From positions 413,510 through 477,509 of the forward strand of contig NZ_LMQN01000012.1 in assembly GCF_001425355.1 (NCBI RefSeq): DNA of 64,000 bases, written 5' to 3'. The position numbers were made by a program, and so were the translations under genes. Position 1 is the stretch's first letter. Each line of letters begins with the position of its first letter. Shown here piece by piece: positions 28,061 through 36,421 of the stretch. This DNA is from Chryseobacterium sp. Leaf405. GTDB taxonomy: Bacteria; Bacteroidota; Bacteroidia; Flavobacteriales; Weeksellaceae. Below the pieces are notes generated by a model. That model was not told the DNA's origin. It ran no database searches and was given only the letters and a program-made list of their open reading frames with translations.

Positions 28061-28302
28061 TATAATGAAAATGATGACTATTATATATTTATTTTAAGAT
28101 CAATATCTGCCTTGTTTTTGTCACTTGGTTGAATCCTTGATGTGTCGATTGATGCAAGTGTATTTTTTATTAAAGGCTAAATTACATAAAATCAAAATTT
28201 GATCGATAACTATCTGGTTGGATTTCAAAATATTTTCTTAGAATGATGATGTAATGATTTTTTCTGATAATTTTGAATAAGAAGGGTAGAATACTAACAA
28301 AA

Positions 28303-28330
28303 AAACTCACAATAAAAATTGTGAGTTTTC
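28303..28330 (-). terminator. terminator of the second tRNA unit
   Basis: Paired AAAACTCACAAT and ATTGTGAGTTTT arms around an AAAA loop, directly after the tRNA-Arg. The arms match those of the terminator at 29036-29066. Confidence 0.8.
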
Positions 28331-28331
28331 G

Positions 28332-28405
28332 TGAGCGCGTCAGGATTCGAACCTGAGACCGTCTGCTTAGAAGGCAGATGCTCTATCCAGCTGAGCTACG
28401 CACCC
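28332..28405 (-). tRNA. tRNA-Arg (anticodon TCT), copy 2
   Basis: A 74-nt cloverleaf with acceptor GGGTGCG pairing CGCGCTC (one G-U), and anticodon loop CTTCTAA giving TCT, which reads AGA. The T-loop is GGTTCGAATCC. No CCA is encoded. It appears identical to the copy at 29068-29141. Confidence 0.96.
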
Positions 28406-28437
28406 ATTTGTAATTTTGAGAAAATTATCTAAAACTG

Positions 28438-28512
28438 TCGGGGCGGCAGGATTCGAACCTGCGACCTCCTGGTCCCAAACCAGGCGCGATGACCGGACTA
28501 CGCTACGCCCCG
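28438..28512 (-). tRNA. tRNA-Pro (anticodon TGG), copy 2
   Basis: A 75-nt cloverleaf with acceptor CGGGGCG and anticodon loop TTTGGGA giving TGG, which reads CCA and other Pro codons by wobble. It is 32 nt upstream of the tRNA-Arg. It appears identical to the copy at 29175-29249. Confidence 0.96.
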
Positions 28513-28557
28513 ATTGAGGTCATCTTTTAACAAGAATTACCTTGTTTTTTGTGGTTG

Positions 28558-28565
28558 CAAATATA
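28558..28565 (-). promoter_or_regulatory. -7 box of the second tRNA unit
   Basis: TATATTTG on the minus strand, 45 nt before the tRNA-Pro. It is the same box as upstream of the first tRNA unit, so the downstream Pro-Arg copy may have its own promoter. Confidence 0.5.
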
Positions 28566-28660
28566 TAATTTTTTTTTTAATTGTGAAAGTAAAATGTGAA
28601 ATAATTTTCAATAATATTTTGATGTTATTTTTTGTTGACTTTACGTGATTAATAACCATT

Positions 28661-29020
28661 ATGTTAAGTGAAAATTATAAAAGAAAAAATTTACGATTCA
28701 AAATATACACTTGTAGATTTTGTTTATTCTAAACAGAAACTTTAAAGAGAAATTTGATTATAATGAATCTTCTCCAATACCAAGATTTATAGATGATAAA
28801 ATTTTTGACAAGAATGTATCTTAAGAAATCATGTTGGAGCACTATCAAAAAATTCTTGGAGAAACGATTTCTCTTTTGATTATTATTCAAGTAATATTAA
28901 TTGTGAGAAAAAGTAGAAAAATGGTTTAAAAGTTTTTGCGAAAGAAATACTTTAACGATGATCTCTGGATATAATAAGCTAAAACTTTTTGAACGAATAT
29001 TGTTAACCAAAATGAAATAA
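28661..29020 (+). pseudogene. decayed unknown gene between duplicated tRNA units
   Basis: No intact frame exists, but coding-like stretches follow one another in shifting frames. It begins MLSENYKRKNLRF, continues with FDYNESSPIPRFIDDKIFDK, then RNHVGALSKNSWRNDFSFDY. It ends in EKVEKWFKSFCERN through to LTKMK and a stop. At least three frameshifts are needed to join them; one is an extra A in a run of five near 28915. Composition is protein-like, but I recognise no family. It could also be chance AT-rich sequence. Confidence 0.4.
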
Positions 29021-29035
29021 ACAGTATAAAAACAA

Positions 29036-29066
29036 AAGACTCACAATTGAAAATTGTGAGTCTTTT
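29036..29066 (-). terminator. terminator of the first tRNA unit
   Basis: Perfect pairing of AAGACTCACAATT with AATTGTGAGTCTT around a GAA loop, immediately downstream of tRNA-Arg. A T-run lies on the minus strand. Confidence 0.85.
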
Positions 29067-29067
29067 G

Positions 29068-29141
29068 TGAGCGCGTCAGGATTCGAACCTGAGACCGTCT
29101 GCTTAGAAGGCAGATGCTCTATCCAGCTGAGCTACGCACCC
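29068..29141 (-). tRNA. tRNA-Arg (anticodon TCT), copy 1
   Basis: A 74-nt cloverleaf with the same acceptor, anticodon loop (CTTCTAA) and T-arm as the copy at 28332-28405. It is third in the Ser-Pro-Arg order. Confidence 0.96.
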
Positions 29142-29174
29142 ATTGAGTAATTTTGAGAAAACTACTAAAAACAG

Positions 29175-29249
29175 TCGGGGCGGCAGGATTCGAACCTGCG
29201 ACCTCCTGGTCCCAAACCAGGCGCGATGACCGGACTACGCTACGCCCCG
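29175..29249 (-). tRNA. tRNA-Pro (anticodon TGG), copy 1
   Basis: A 75-nt cloverleaf with anticodon loop TTTGGGA. The spacer to tRNA-Arg (29142-29174) is nearly the same as in the other copy, both containing GTAATTTTGAGAAAA. Confidence 0.96.
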
Positions 29250-29263
29250 AGGAATAATAAATG

Positions 29264-29350
29264 CGGAGAGTAAGGGATTCGAACCCTTGGTACCGTTTCC
29301 AGTACGCATGTTTAGCAAACATGTCCTTTCGGCCACTCAGGCAACTCTCC
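29264..29350 (-). tRNA. tRNA-Ser (anticodon GCT)
   Basis: An 87-nt tRNA with the long variable arm of serine tRNAs. The acceptor GGAGAG pairs CTCTCC, and anticodon loop TTGCTAA gives GCT, which reads AGC and AGT. It is the first gene of the tRNA transcript and is present once. Confidence 0.96.
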
Positions 29351-29395
29351 TTTATTATTGTATTTTAATGATCTTTTGTTCTGTTATTGCGAGTG

Positions 29396-29427
29396 CAAAT
29401 ATAGAACAGATTTCCTTATTTACCAAA
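29396..29427 (-). promoter_or_regulatory. promoter of the Ser-Pro-Arg tRNA operon
   Basis: A -33 TTTG (29427-29424) and a -7 TATATTTG (29403-29396) are separated by 20 nt on the minus strand. This is a textbook flavobacterial primary-sigma promoter, 45 nt before tRNA-Ser. Confidence 0.7.
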
Positions 29428-29449
29428 TATTTTTCAAGAAAAATTTGTG

Positions 29450-29457
29450 TATTTTTG
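29450..29457 (+). promoter_or_regulatory. -7 box for the amidase gene
   Basis: TATTTTTG, 29 nt before the ATG at 29487, matches TAnnTTTG. The -33 is not clear. Confidence 0.45.
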
Positions 29458-29486
29458 AGCTGATAAACGACTAAAAAAATAAACCA

Positions 29487-30512
29487 ATGCGTAATACATT
29501 ATATATCATCGGATTAAGCGCTTTTGTTTTTTCGTGCACTTCACAACAGAATGCAAAAAAAAAACAATATATCCCTAGAACTCCCGTGGTACAGCCAAAA
29601 AGCGGAGTAGGCAAGACCGGTGAAAAACCAAAACCTCAAGTGACATCTGATCACGGAATCGATTTTTTTACAACCAATATAGCAGATCCTACAAAAAATG
29701 ATAATACCGTAAGTTACGGTTCTATTGTTTCTGCAAAACCAATGGGTTATAAAGTGGTAAAAACATATTTTCCATCCATTGCGCAAAACTTCAGACAAAA
29801 ATATTTAATTCTACATTATACAGCATTACCAGATGATAAATCAATTACGGTACTTACTCAACAGGCGGTAAGTGCTCACTATCTGGTAAACAATACAGGA
29901 GATAACGAAATTTATCAGCTGGTAGATGAAAACAAACGTTCTTATCATGCGGGTGTAAGTGCCTGGAGAAATGATAAAAATTTAAATGATAACTCTATCG
30001 GAATTGAAATTGTAAACGCAGGTTACACTGCAGATGCTTCTGGGAAAAAAGTATTTGCCCCGTTTGATGATGCCCAGGTGAAAAAAGTAGCCGCTTTGGT
30101 GAAAGACATCAGCACAAGATATCAGATTCCGTCGACTAATATTTTAGCACATTCAGATATTGCTCCGACAAGAAAGCAAGATCCGGGACCACTATTTCCC
30201 TGGAAAAGACTATACGACGAATATCAGATTGGTATGTGGTATGATGAAGCGACTAAGCAGACTTTTTATACTTCCGCCACTTCTACAGATTTTCAGTTAA
30301 AATATAACGATCCCGCTTTTATTTATAGTGTTCAGGCACAGTTACAGAAATTCGGATACGGATTAGACATGAGCGGAAAATGGGATGATGCAACTAAGAG
30401 AACCATAGAAGCATTACAATATCATTTCCGTCCGCAAAATTATGACGGAATTATGGATCCAGAAACATTCGCAATATTACAGGCTTTAATACAGAAATAT
30501 CCGGTAAAATAA
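29487..30512 (+). CDS. lipoprotein N-acetylmuramoyl-L-alanine amidase (Amidase_2)
   Basis: Peptidoglycan amidase of 341 residues. The N-terminus is a lipoprotein signal with the lipidated Cys near residue 17 (SAFVFSC). The amidase_2 (AmpD-like) domain runs from about 100 to 250, with zinc-ligand segments LILHYTA, the YHAGVSAW region, and HSDIAPTRKQDPGP, which holds the last His and the Asp. IGIEIVN carries the catalytic-type Glu. A C-terminal peptidoglycan-binding repeat (about 270-335: VQAQLQKFGYGLD...FHAIL-type helices) follows. It probably recycles or remodels the cell wall in the periplasm. Confidence 0.88.
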   Translation: MRNTLYIIGLSAFVFSCTSQQNAKKKQYIPRTPVVQPKSGVGKTGEKPKPQVTSDHGIDFFTTNIADPTKNDNTVSYGSIVSAKPMGYKVVKTYFPSIAQNFRQKYLILHYTALPDDKSITVLTQQAVSAHYLVNNTGDNEIYQLVDENKRSYHAGVSAWRNDKNLNDNSIGIEIVNAGYTADASGKKVFAPFDDAQVKKVAALVKDISTRYQIPSTNILAHSDIAPTRKQDPGPLFPWKRLYDEYQIGMWYDEATKQTFYTSATSTDFQLKYNDPAFIYSVQAQLQKFGYGLDMSGKWDDATKRTIEALQYHFRPQNYDGIMDPETFAILQALIQKYPVK

Positions 30513-30521
30513 AATAATTAA

Positions 30522-30548
30522 AGCGCATCGGTTTCGGTGCGTTTTTGT
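30522..30548 (+). terminator. terminator after the amidase gene
   Basis: A 7-bp stem with one wobble pair (30525-30531 with 30536-30542) is followed by TTTTTG. Confidence 0.75.
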
Positions 30549-30583
30549 TATATTTAAATCATTAAAAACTTAAAAAATCTGTA

Positions 30584-31984
30584 ATGGAAAATTTCAGAAG
30601 AGAAAGCGATTTGCTGGGAGAATTAGAAGTTCCGGTAAATGCTTATTATGGAGTTCAGACACAAAGAGCAATCAATAATTTCAAAATTTCGGGACAGCTT
30701 TTATCTTCTTATCCTGAATTTATCAAAGGATTGGCTTTCGTTAAAAAAGCGGCGGCAAAAACCAACTACGAGTTGGGATTGCTTGATGAAAGTTTATATT
30801 TTAAAATTGCAGAAGCATGCGGCGAATTAATCAACGGACAGTTTCATGAGCAGTTTCCTGTAGATATGATTCAGGGTGGAGCAGGAACTTCAATCAATAT
30901 GAATGCGAATGAAGTGATTGCCAATATCGTTTTAGAGAACTTAGGGAAAAATAAAGGACAATACGAATTCTGTTCGCCAAACGATCATATCAACCTTTCT
31001 CAGTCTACCAATGATGCGTATCCTACAGCCATCAAAATAGGATTGCTTCAGATGAATGTTGCTTTAGCTGAAAAATTGGAGAAAATAGTAGATGCTTTCA
31101 GAGCAAAAGGGAATGAATTTCATGATGTGATTAAAATGGGAAGAACGCAGCTTCAGGACGCAGTTCCCATGACGTTGGGTCAGGAATTTGAAGCCTTTGC
31201 GGCAACGCTGGAAGAAGATATTTCTAAATTAAATAACAATGCCAATCTTTTCGTAGAAGTGAATATGGGAGCAACTGCCATCGGAACGGGATTAAATGCT
31301 CCGATTGGTTATGCTGCGCTTTGTGCTAAAAATTTAGCGGAATTAACAGGTTTTCCTATCGTTTCTGCACCAAATTTGGTTGAAGCAACACCGGATACAG
31401 GTTCTTATGTGATTTATTCTTCTGCGATGAAACGTCTTGCCGTAAAACTATCAAAAATCTGTAATGATTTAAGATTGCTTTCTTCGGGACCGAGAGCCGG
31501 ACTTTTTGAGATTAATTTACCTCCGATGCAGCCCGGATCATCAATTATGCCGGGAAAAGTGAATCCAGTAATCCCTGAAGTGGTAAATCAGGTTTGTTTT
31601 AAAGTTTTCGGAAACGATCTTACGGTGACTTTCGCTGCGGAAGCGGGACAATTGCAGTTAAACGTAATGGAACCCGTACTTTCTCATGCTATTATGGAAA
31701 ATATCCATTTTCTTTGCAATGCTTTGGATACGCTTCGTGAAAAATGTGTGGTCGGAATTACCGCAAACAAAGAAATTTGTTTAAACATGGTAAAACACAG
31801 CATCGGAATTGTAACAGCTTTAAATCCTTATATCGGATATAAACAATCTACGGCGATTGCCAAAGAAGCTCTCCAGACAGGGCAAAGTGTGTATAATTTA
31901 GTGTTGGAAAAAGGAATTCTTTCTCAGGAAAAGCTTGATGAAATTCTTGATCCGAGAAACATGTTGAAACCTCACAATATCTAA
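30584..31984 (+). CDS. aspA: aspartate ammonia-lyase
   Basis: Converts L-aspartate to fumarate and ammonia. The 466 residues are full length for the fumarase/aspartase superfamily. The flexible-loop signature GSSIMPGKVNP lies at 318-328. TSTNMNxN-type (SINMNANEVIAN) and SQSTNDAYPTA segments complete the active site. Fumarase C is a close relative, and the SSIMPGKVNP loop is common to both; the N-terminal ESDLLGELEVP supports aspartase. It appears monocistronic, after the amidase terminator. Confidence 0.93.
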   Translation: MENFRRESDLLGELEVPVNAYYGVQTQRAINNFKISGQLLSSYPEFIKGLAFVKKAAAKTNYELGLLDESLYFKIAEACGELINGQFHEQFPVDMIQGGAGTSINMNANEVIANIVLENLGKNKGQYEFCSPNDHINLSQSTNDAYPTAIKIGLLQMNVALAEKLEKIVDAFRAKGNEFHDVIKMGRTQLQDAVPMTLGQEFEAFAATLEEDISKLNNNANLFVEVNMGATAIGTGLNAPIGYAALCAKNLAELTGFPIVSAPNLVEATPDTGSYVIYSSAMKRLAVKLSKICNDLRLLSSGPRAGLFEINLPPMQPGSSIMPGKVNPVIPEVVNQVCFKVFGNDLTVTFAAEAGQLQLNVMEPVLSHAIMENIHFLCNALDTLREKCVVGITANKEICLNMVKHSIGIVTALNPYIGYKQSTAIAKEALQTGQSVYNLVLEKGILSQEKLDEILDPRNMLKPHNI

Positions 31985-32016
31985 GATAATTCATAAGCGG
32001 TGAACGAGAATTGATG

Positions 32017-32024
32017 TAAATTTG
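32017..32024 (+). promoter_or_regulatory. -7 box for the glycosyltransferase pair
   Basis: TAAATTTG, 45 nt before the TTG start of the GT2 gene, matches the -7 consensus. It falls after the aspA stop. Confidence 0.5.
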
Positions 32025-32068
32025 CAGTTGTCATTTATCGCTTATTATTTCATTAATATCATTTCATA

Positions 32069-32926
32069 TTGAGATTTTTAATCATTATTCCTGCACACAA
32101 CGAAGAACATAATCTTCCATTTACACTGGATTCTTTACAACAGCAAAGTTTTAAAGATTTCAAAGTGATCGTTGTTAATGACGGTTCTACGGACGGAACT
32201 TCAGATGTTATCAAAAAATATACAGACAATGATTCACGATTTGAAACCATTACTCTTCAAAAATCGGCACATCAACCGGGTTCAAAAGTGGTGAATGCTT
32301 TCAAAAACGGGCTGAAAACTCAAGATATTAATGATTTTGACATCATTTGTAAGTTTGATGCAGATATTATTTTGTCTGAAAATTATCTGAAAACAGTTGG
32401 AGAAGCTTTTATTAATAATCCGAAATATGGTTTGGTCGGAGGATTGTTATACGTGGAAAAAGATGGAAATTGGGTGTATGAAGGTAATTCTAATAAACAT
32501 CACGTTCGCGGTCCGATGAAGGCATACAGAAAAGAAAGTTTCATTCAAATGAACGGAATTCGTGAAACGTTAGGTTGGGATAATATTGATTCAATTTTGC
32601 TCGAAAATTTAGGTTGGAAAGAAGTCGTAATTCCCGAATTGCACGTTAAATTAATTAAAGTAAAAGGTGCCGATTACACGATAAAACCGGCAGATTATTA
32701 TGGGAAGTATTTTTATTTTTTAGGATTGAACAGATTCTTGGCATATATCACATCATCCAAAGAAGCCATGAAGAGTAAATCTATTTCTTTTTTCTTTCAG
32801 ATCATCAAATCTTATGAAAGCTGCTATTCTCAAAAATTAGAATTAAAAATCTCCAAACAGGAACAAAAGATCATCAATAATCAACGTTGGAAGATGTTAA
32901 AGAAAAAGTGGCTGAAAATTGAGTAA
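32069..32926 (+). CDS. family 2 glycosyltransferase (TTG start)
   Basis: A 285-residue GT-A enzyme that adds a sugar to a glycan or lipid carrier. It begins RFLIIIPAHNEEHNLP, with the nucleotide-binding VVNDGSTDGT at about 33-43 and the DxD-like KFDADI near 97. The catalytic-type segment is GWDNIDSILLEN. There is no in-frame ATG between an upstream stop (32053) and RFLIII, so TTG at 32069 is nearly forced as the start. It opens a two-gene glycosyltransferase operon; the next start is about 35 nt on. It probably belongs to a surface-polysaccharide group with the flippase and methyltransferase. Confidence 0.85.
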   Translation: MRFLIIIPAHNEEHNLPFTLDSLQQQSFKDFKVIVVNDGSTDGTSDVIKKYTDNDSRFETITLQKSAHQPGSKVVNAFKNGLKTQDINDFDIICKFDADIILSENYLKTVGEAFINNPKYGLVGGLLYVEKDGNWVYEGNSNKHHVRGPMKAYRKESFIQMNGIRETLGWDNIDSILLENLGWKEVVIPELHVKLIKVKGADYTIKPADYYGKYFYFLGLNRFLAYITSSKEAMKSKSISFFFQIIKSYESCYSQKLELKISKQEQKIINNQRWKMLKKKWLKIE

Positions 32927-32960
32927 GTGAACTAAGAAATTGATAAGAATTATACAACCT

Positions 32961-34007
32961 TTGAAAAAAATAGCCTACATAGAAATCGACACGCACGCAG
33001 AAATTGCGCAATCTTTCATGGATATTATGGAAGGTTCTCAATCTTTTTCGGTGAATTATTATTTTTCAAAAAAGATTAAAGATCAGATTGTTGATAATGG
33101 AGAAACTATTTTTTTGTCAGACAGTTCAATGATTTTAGATCAGTTAAAAACGAATAATTATGATCTGATAATTATTGGAACAGTTCATCGTTATTTCAAT
33201 GTTTTTCAGATGATTACTGAAAAATATAATGCTTCAGTAATTGTTCATAATATCAATTTTATGAATACTTCGAAAGTTGATTTGATCAAAAGTATTTTCA
33301 AGTCAGATATTATTTTCAGGTTAAAGTTGTGGTGGAAGGAAAGTTTATTTTGTGCTTCAAAACCATATCAAAATGCGAAAAATCTTTTGGTTTTAGATGA
33401 AGATTTATCTTTAGGTAAATTGAAATTTCTTCCAATTTTTTATATAAAAGATTATAAAAAATCATCAAATTTAGATTCAATAATTGTAATTCCTGGTGGA
33501 GTTTCTCAAAAAAGGAGAGATTATAATCATGTTTTTAACATTATTAAAAATTTAAAGACTGAAGAAAAATTCACCTTTATATTTCTTGGTAAAGCAAAGG
33601 ATCAGGAATTAGAATTATTGGAAAATTTATCTTCAATTCTTCCTTCAAATATTAGTGTACAATACTTTTCAGAAAGAGTTTCAACAAATGAATTTGAAAG
33701 CTGGATGCAAAAAGCCGATATTTTATGGTGTCCGATTCAGCAGGAAACAGAGTTTTTTAGCCAGAAAGAAATTTATGGTAAGACAAAAATGACAGGAAAC
33801 TTGGGAGATGCTATAAAATTCGGAAAATTTGCTGTTTTCCCTGAAAATTATTTATCTAAATTAGATTTCATTATTCCTGAGCGTGAAAATATCATTGAGC
33901 AATTTAATGAACTTAAAAATACTCAATTCGATTTTCAGAAGAATTACAACAAAAAGTTGGTTCAGGAAAAGCTGGAAAAAGTTCTAAGTGGTTTGATTTC
34001 TATTTAA
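32961..34007 (+). CDS. glycosyltransferase-like protein (GT-B fold, TTG start)
   Basis: A 348-residue protein, beginning KKIAYIEIDTHAEIAQSF. The second half has the SIIVIPGGVSQKRRDY phosphate-binding-type loop and FTFIFLGKA, followed by WMQKADILWCPI near the nucleotide-sugar site. This is the layout of GT-B (GT4-like) transferases. It may start at TTG 32961 or at TTG 32940 (7 residues longer); no ATG is available until well inside the domain. Its 3' end overlaps the flippase gene by 8 nt in convergent orientation. The family assignment is from fold-type motifs and is moderate. Confidence 0.7.
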   Translation: MKKIAYIEIDTHAEIAQSFMDIMEGSQSFSVNYYFSKKIKDQIVDNGETIFLSDSSMILDQLKTNNYDLIIIGTVHRYFNVFQMITEKYNASVIVHNINFMNTSKVDLIKSIFKSDIIFRLKLWWKESLFCASKPYQNAKNLLVLDEDLSLGKLKFLPIFYIKDYKKSSNLDSIIVIPGGVSQKRRDYNHVFNIIKNLKTEEKFTFIFLGKAKDQELELLENLSSILPSNISVQYFSERVSTNEFESWMQKADILWCPIQQETEFFSQKEIYGKTKMTGNLGDAIKFGKFAVFPENYLSKLDFIIPERENIIEQFNELKNTQFDFQKNYNKKLVQEKLEKVLSGLISI

Positions 34008-35502
34008 ATTTAAAAATACTTTTAATAAAGTTTTTATTGATATAATCTTCAATTGGAAAGACTTTAGTGAAATAATTTCCAATAAAAATCAACAATAAGA
34101 CAACTGCTGGTTTGTACACTAAGTTGATGAAAGCATTATTGAAATTCGGTAAAACAATCGCCACAGTGATTGCCAAAGTACAGATAATCGAGACGAAAAT
34201 CATCTCAATACTTAACGGAGAAACTTTAAAAACAAAGTAGTTAAATGCAATTTTGATCACGTTATATGTTGTAAGGGAAATTGCGGTAGATAAAGCGATT
34301 CCGATCAGTTTTAAGTCTGTATATTTAATGAAATAAAAATTCAGTCCAACGGTTAATCCTGCTAATAAAAGCATCATCAGAATATTGAATTTGTAGTACT
34401 TTGAAAGTGAAATGATGTTGCCGTTAAACCCAGTTGCTAAATCCACCAAAACGGCAGATCCCCAAATCCAGATCACCGGTTCGTATTCTCTCAGCATAAC
34501 GCCGTTTTTAGGCATGAAATGAGTTAAATACGGAAATCCGACCATAATGCACGAAAATAAAACGGCTCCTAAAAAGTAGATAGTTAACGATGTCTTCTTA
34601 TGAAATCTGTCAAGATCTTCCATGTCACCGTCTGCCAGATTTTTACTGATAATTGGTGCTGAAATATTAAAAAGACCAAGCTGAGGGATAGAAATCAATG
34701 AAACTAAAGCAAGCAAAACGCTGTAAATTCCGTTTTCTTCCATTCCTAGATATTCACCGATCATAAAGCTGTTGATCGCCATATAATTCCCGAAAGTTCC
34801 CAGAAATCCGAAAAAACTATACGTCGCAAATTGTTTATAAAAATTATCTTTCTTAAAATAATCTGTATTGAAATTAAATTTAATTTTTTCAAGACGATTG
34901 GCGTAATAAATATATCCGAAAAGCATCAGCACAAACATTCCAAAAAAGAAAAGAAATGCCGTGTTTTCAGGTGTTGATGAACTTTCCGCATAGTGTGAAG
35001 TCAGATACAAAAATATCAGAAATGCTCCTATATTGGCAATTTTAGGAAAAAGATTATCGAAAATATTAGTAACAACAATTCTTTTATAATTAGAGATGTA
35101 TTTGTTGAAAATTGCACAGAACGACAGCAGCAAAATCAGTGGGAGAATAGTTTCTTTGATCTTCCAGACTTTCATGTTTTTGAGATTCGGATAAATATAG
35201 GGAAGAAGGAAAAAAATGATCAGGAAAATAATAAAATTAATAAAAACCGTCGCTAAGGAAAGGGATAACATATTCTGTTGTTTTCCGTCTTCTTTTACTT
35301 TGTGGAAAAACTTGACATTGGAGTAGGAGATTCCGAAAACAACAAAAGGAACCAGCATTTCTGCAGTCGACATAATATATCGAAGTGTTCCATAAAATCC
35401 AAGATCAATCGGAACAATAAAAAGTGCCGAAATCATCCCGATTAAAAAACCAATATATCCGATAATCGAATATTTGAAACCCTGTCTTGCCACTACACTC
35501 AT
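34000..35502 (-). CDS. polysaccharide flippase (Wzx/MATE-like)
   Basis: A 500-residue integral membrane protein with about 12-14 helices, beginning with YSIIGYIGFLIGMISALFIV. It resembles the oligosaccharide flippase/MviN-like families that move lipid-linked sugars across the inner membrane. The acidic and basic residues within helices (NYMAINSFMIGEYLG) fit a substrate path. It is 6 nt downstream of the FkbM methyltransferase gene, so the two are one operon. Along with the convergent glycosyltransferases it forms a compact glycan-export set. Confidence 0.85.
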   Translation of the reverse strand: MSVVARQGFKYSIIGYIGFLIGMISALFIVPIDLGFYGTLRYIMSTAEMLVPFVVFGISYSNVKFFHKVKEDGKQQNMLSLSLATVFINFIIFLIIFFLLPYIYPNLKNMKVWKIKETILPLILLLSFCAIFNKYISNYKRIVVTNIFDNLFPKIANIGAFLIFLYLTSHYAESSSTPENTAFLFFFGMFVLMLFGYIYYANRLEKIKFNFNTDYFKKDNFYKQFATYSFFGFLGTFGNYMAINSFMIGEYLGMEENGIYSVLLALVSLISIPQLGLFNISAPIISKNLADGDMEDLDRFHKKTSLTIYFLGAVLFSCIMVGFPYLTHFMPKNGVMLREYEPVIWIWGSAVLVDLATGFNGNIISLSKYYKFNILMMLLLAGLTVGLNFYFIKYTDLKLIGIALSTAISLTTYNVIKIAFNYFVFKVSPLSIEMIFVSIICTLAITVAIVLPNFNNAFINLVYKPAVVLLLIFIGNYFTKVFPIEDYINKNFIKSIFKFK

Positions 35503-35508
35503 CTGGAT

Positions 35509-36303
35509 TTATTGGTTTTTAGGTATAAAAATAATGTTGTTGATATATTCTGTTTTATTTTTTTCGTCGCTTGTGTTTTTTAATAGAATTTCTTCCGTTA
35601 ACTTTTCAAGATTAAAAGTATGTCTGTTTAAGAAATTGGCATCATATCCCCAGGATATAACTTCCGAAATTTCTTGCCAGATTGGAGTTTCATGGTGTCT
35701 TTGTTCCATTTCTACCATTAAAGTCGGTGAAAATCGTCTGATAATTTCTCTTGCACCAAATAAAGTTTTCATTTCATTGCCTTCAACATCAATTTTAATG
35801 AAATTTAATCTGTGGAAATTTTCAATCGCTGCCCAATCGTCCAATTTTATTACTTTTACTTTTTCAGTATAGCTTTTTTCTTCGCCTTTTTCCTTATACT
35901 CGGTGTTTAGGGTTCCTCTTGAAGCGATCATTTTTCCGTTGATGATCGGGACTTTAAATTCGGCTGTCGTGTTTTCATTAGAAAGTGCCAAAGGAAGAAC
36001 TTTCATCGTCGGAAATAATCTTTTCAGGCGATAATATAATTTTTTATTGGGTTCAAAAGCGTAAATGTTTTCATGATTCAGGCTGTTTTCCAATTGATAC
36101 AGAAATGCTCCTACGTTGGCGCCAATATCAAGAATTACATCATTTTTAGACAAATATTGTTTGATCCAGACTAACTCCGGTTCTACATTTCTTTCCGAAA
36201 AGTTATCTTTATTAAGATTGTTTAAACTCTTAAAAAATCTTTTTTTATAAAAATCCGGACTGATATATTGTAGTTTTTCTGCAATTCTTTGGTATAAAGA
36301 CAT
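35509..36303 (-). CDS. FkbM family methyltransferase
   Basis: SAM-dependent methyltransferase of 264 residues from ATG 36303 (MSLYQRIAEK). The SAM-binding motif DVILDIGANVGAF lies at about 55-67, followed by IYAFEPN and NFIKIDVEGNEMKTL. FkbM enzymes often O-methylate sugars of surface glycans, which suits the flippase next door. A longer reading from TTG 36327 is rejected: a TATATTTG -7 box lies at 36332-36325, on that very codon. Confidence 0.85.
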   Translation of the reverse strand: MSLYQRIAEKLQYISPDFYKKRFFKSLNNLNKDNFSERNVEPELVWIKQYLSKNDVILDIGANVGAFLYQLENSLNHENIYAFEPNKKLYYRLKRLFPTMKVLPLALSNENTTAEFKVPIINGKMIASRGTLNTEYKEKGEEKSYTEKVKVIKLDDWAAIENFHRLNFIKIDVEGNEMKTLFGAREIIRRFSPTLMVEMEQRHHETPIWQEISEVISWGYDANFLNRHTFNLEKLTEEILLKNTSDEKNKTEYINNIIFIPKNQ

Positions 36304-36324
36304 GGGTAGCTTTTTGAGGAACCA

Positions 36325-36332
36325 CAAATATA
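36325..36332 (-). promoter_or_regulatory. -7 box for the FkbM-flippase operon
   Basis: TATATTTG on the minus strand. It decides the start codon of the methyltransferase, because the transcript would begin near 36317, just before ATG 36303. Confidence 0.6.
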
Positions 36333-36421
36333 AGGAAAAATGTTAAACTAATGTTAAAATAGTGGAATTCTAATTTGCTGATTATCAGCGGGTAATTTTA
36401 AATTAATATTTCTTGAAAATT

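Noticed and set aside
29119-29322. 67-codon minus-strand frame across the tRNAs
   Set aside because: Runs through tRNA-Pro and tRNA-Arg, so it is structural RNA, not protein.
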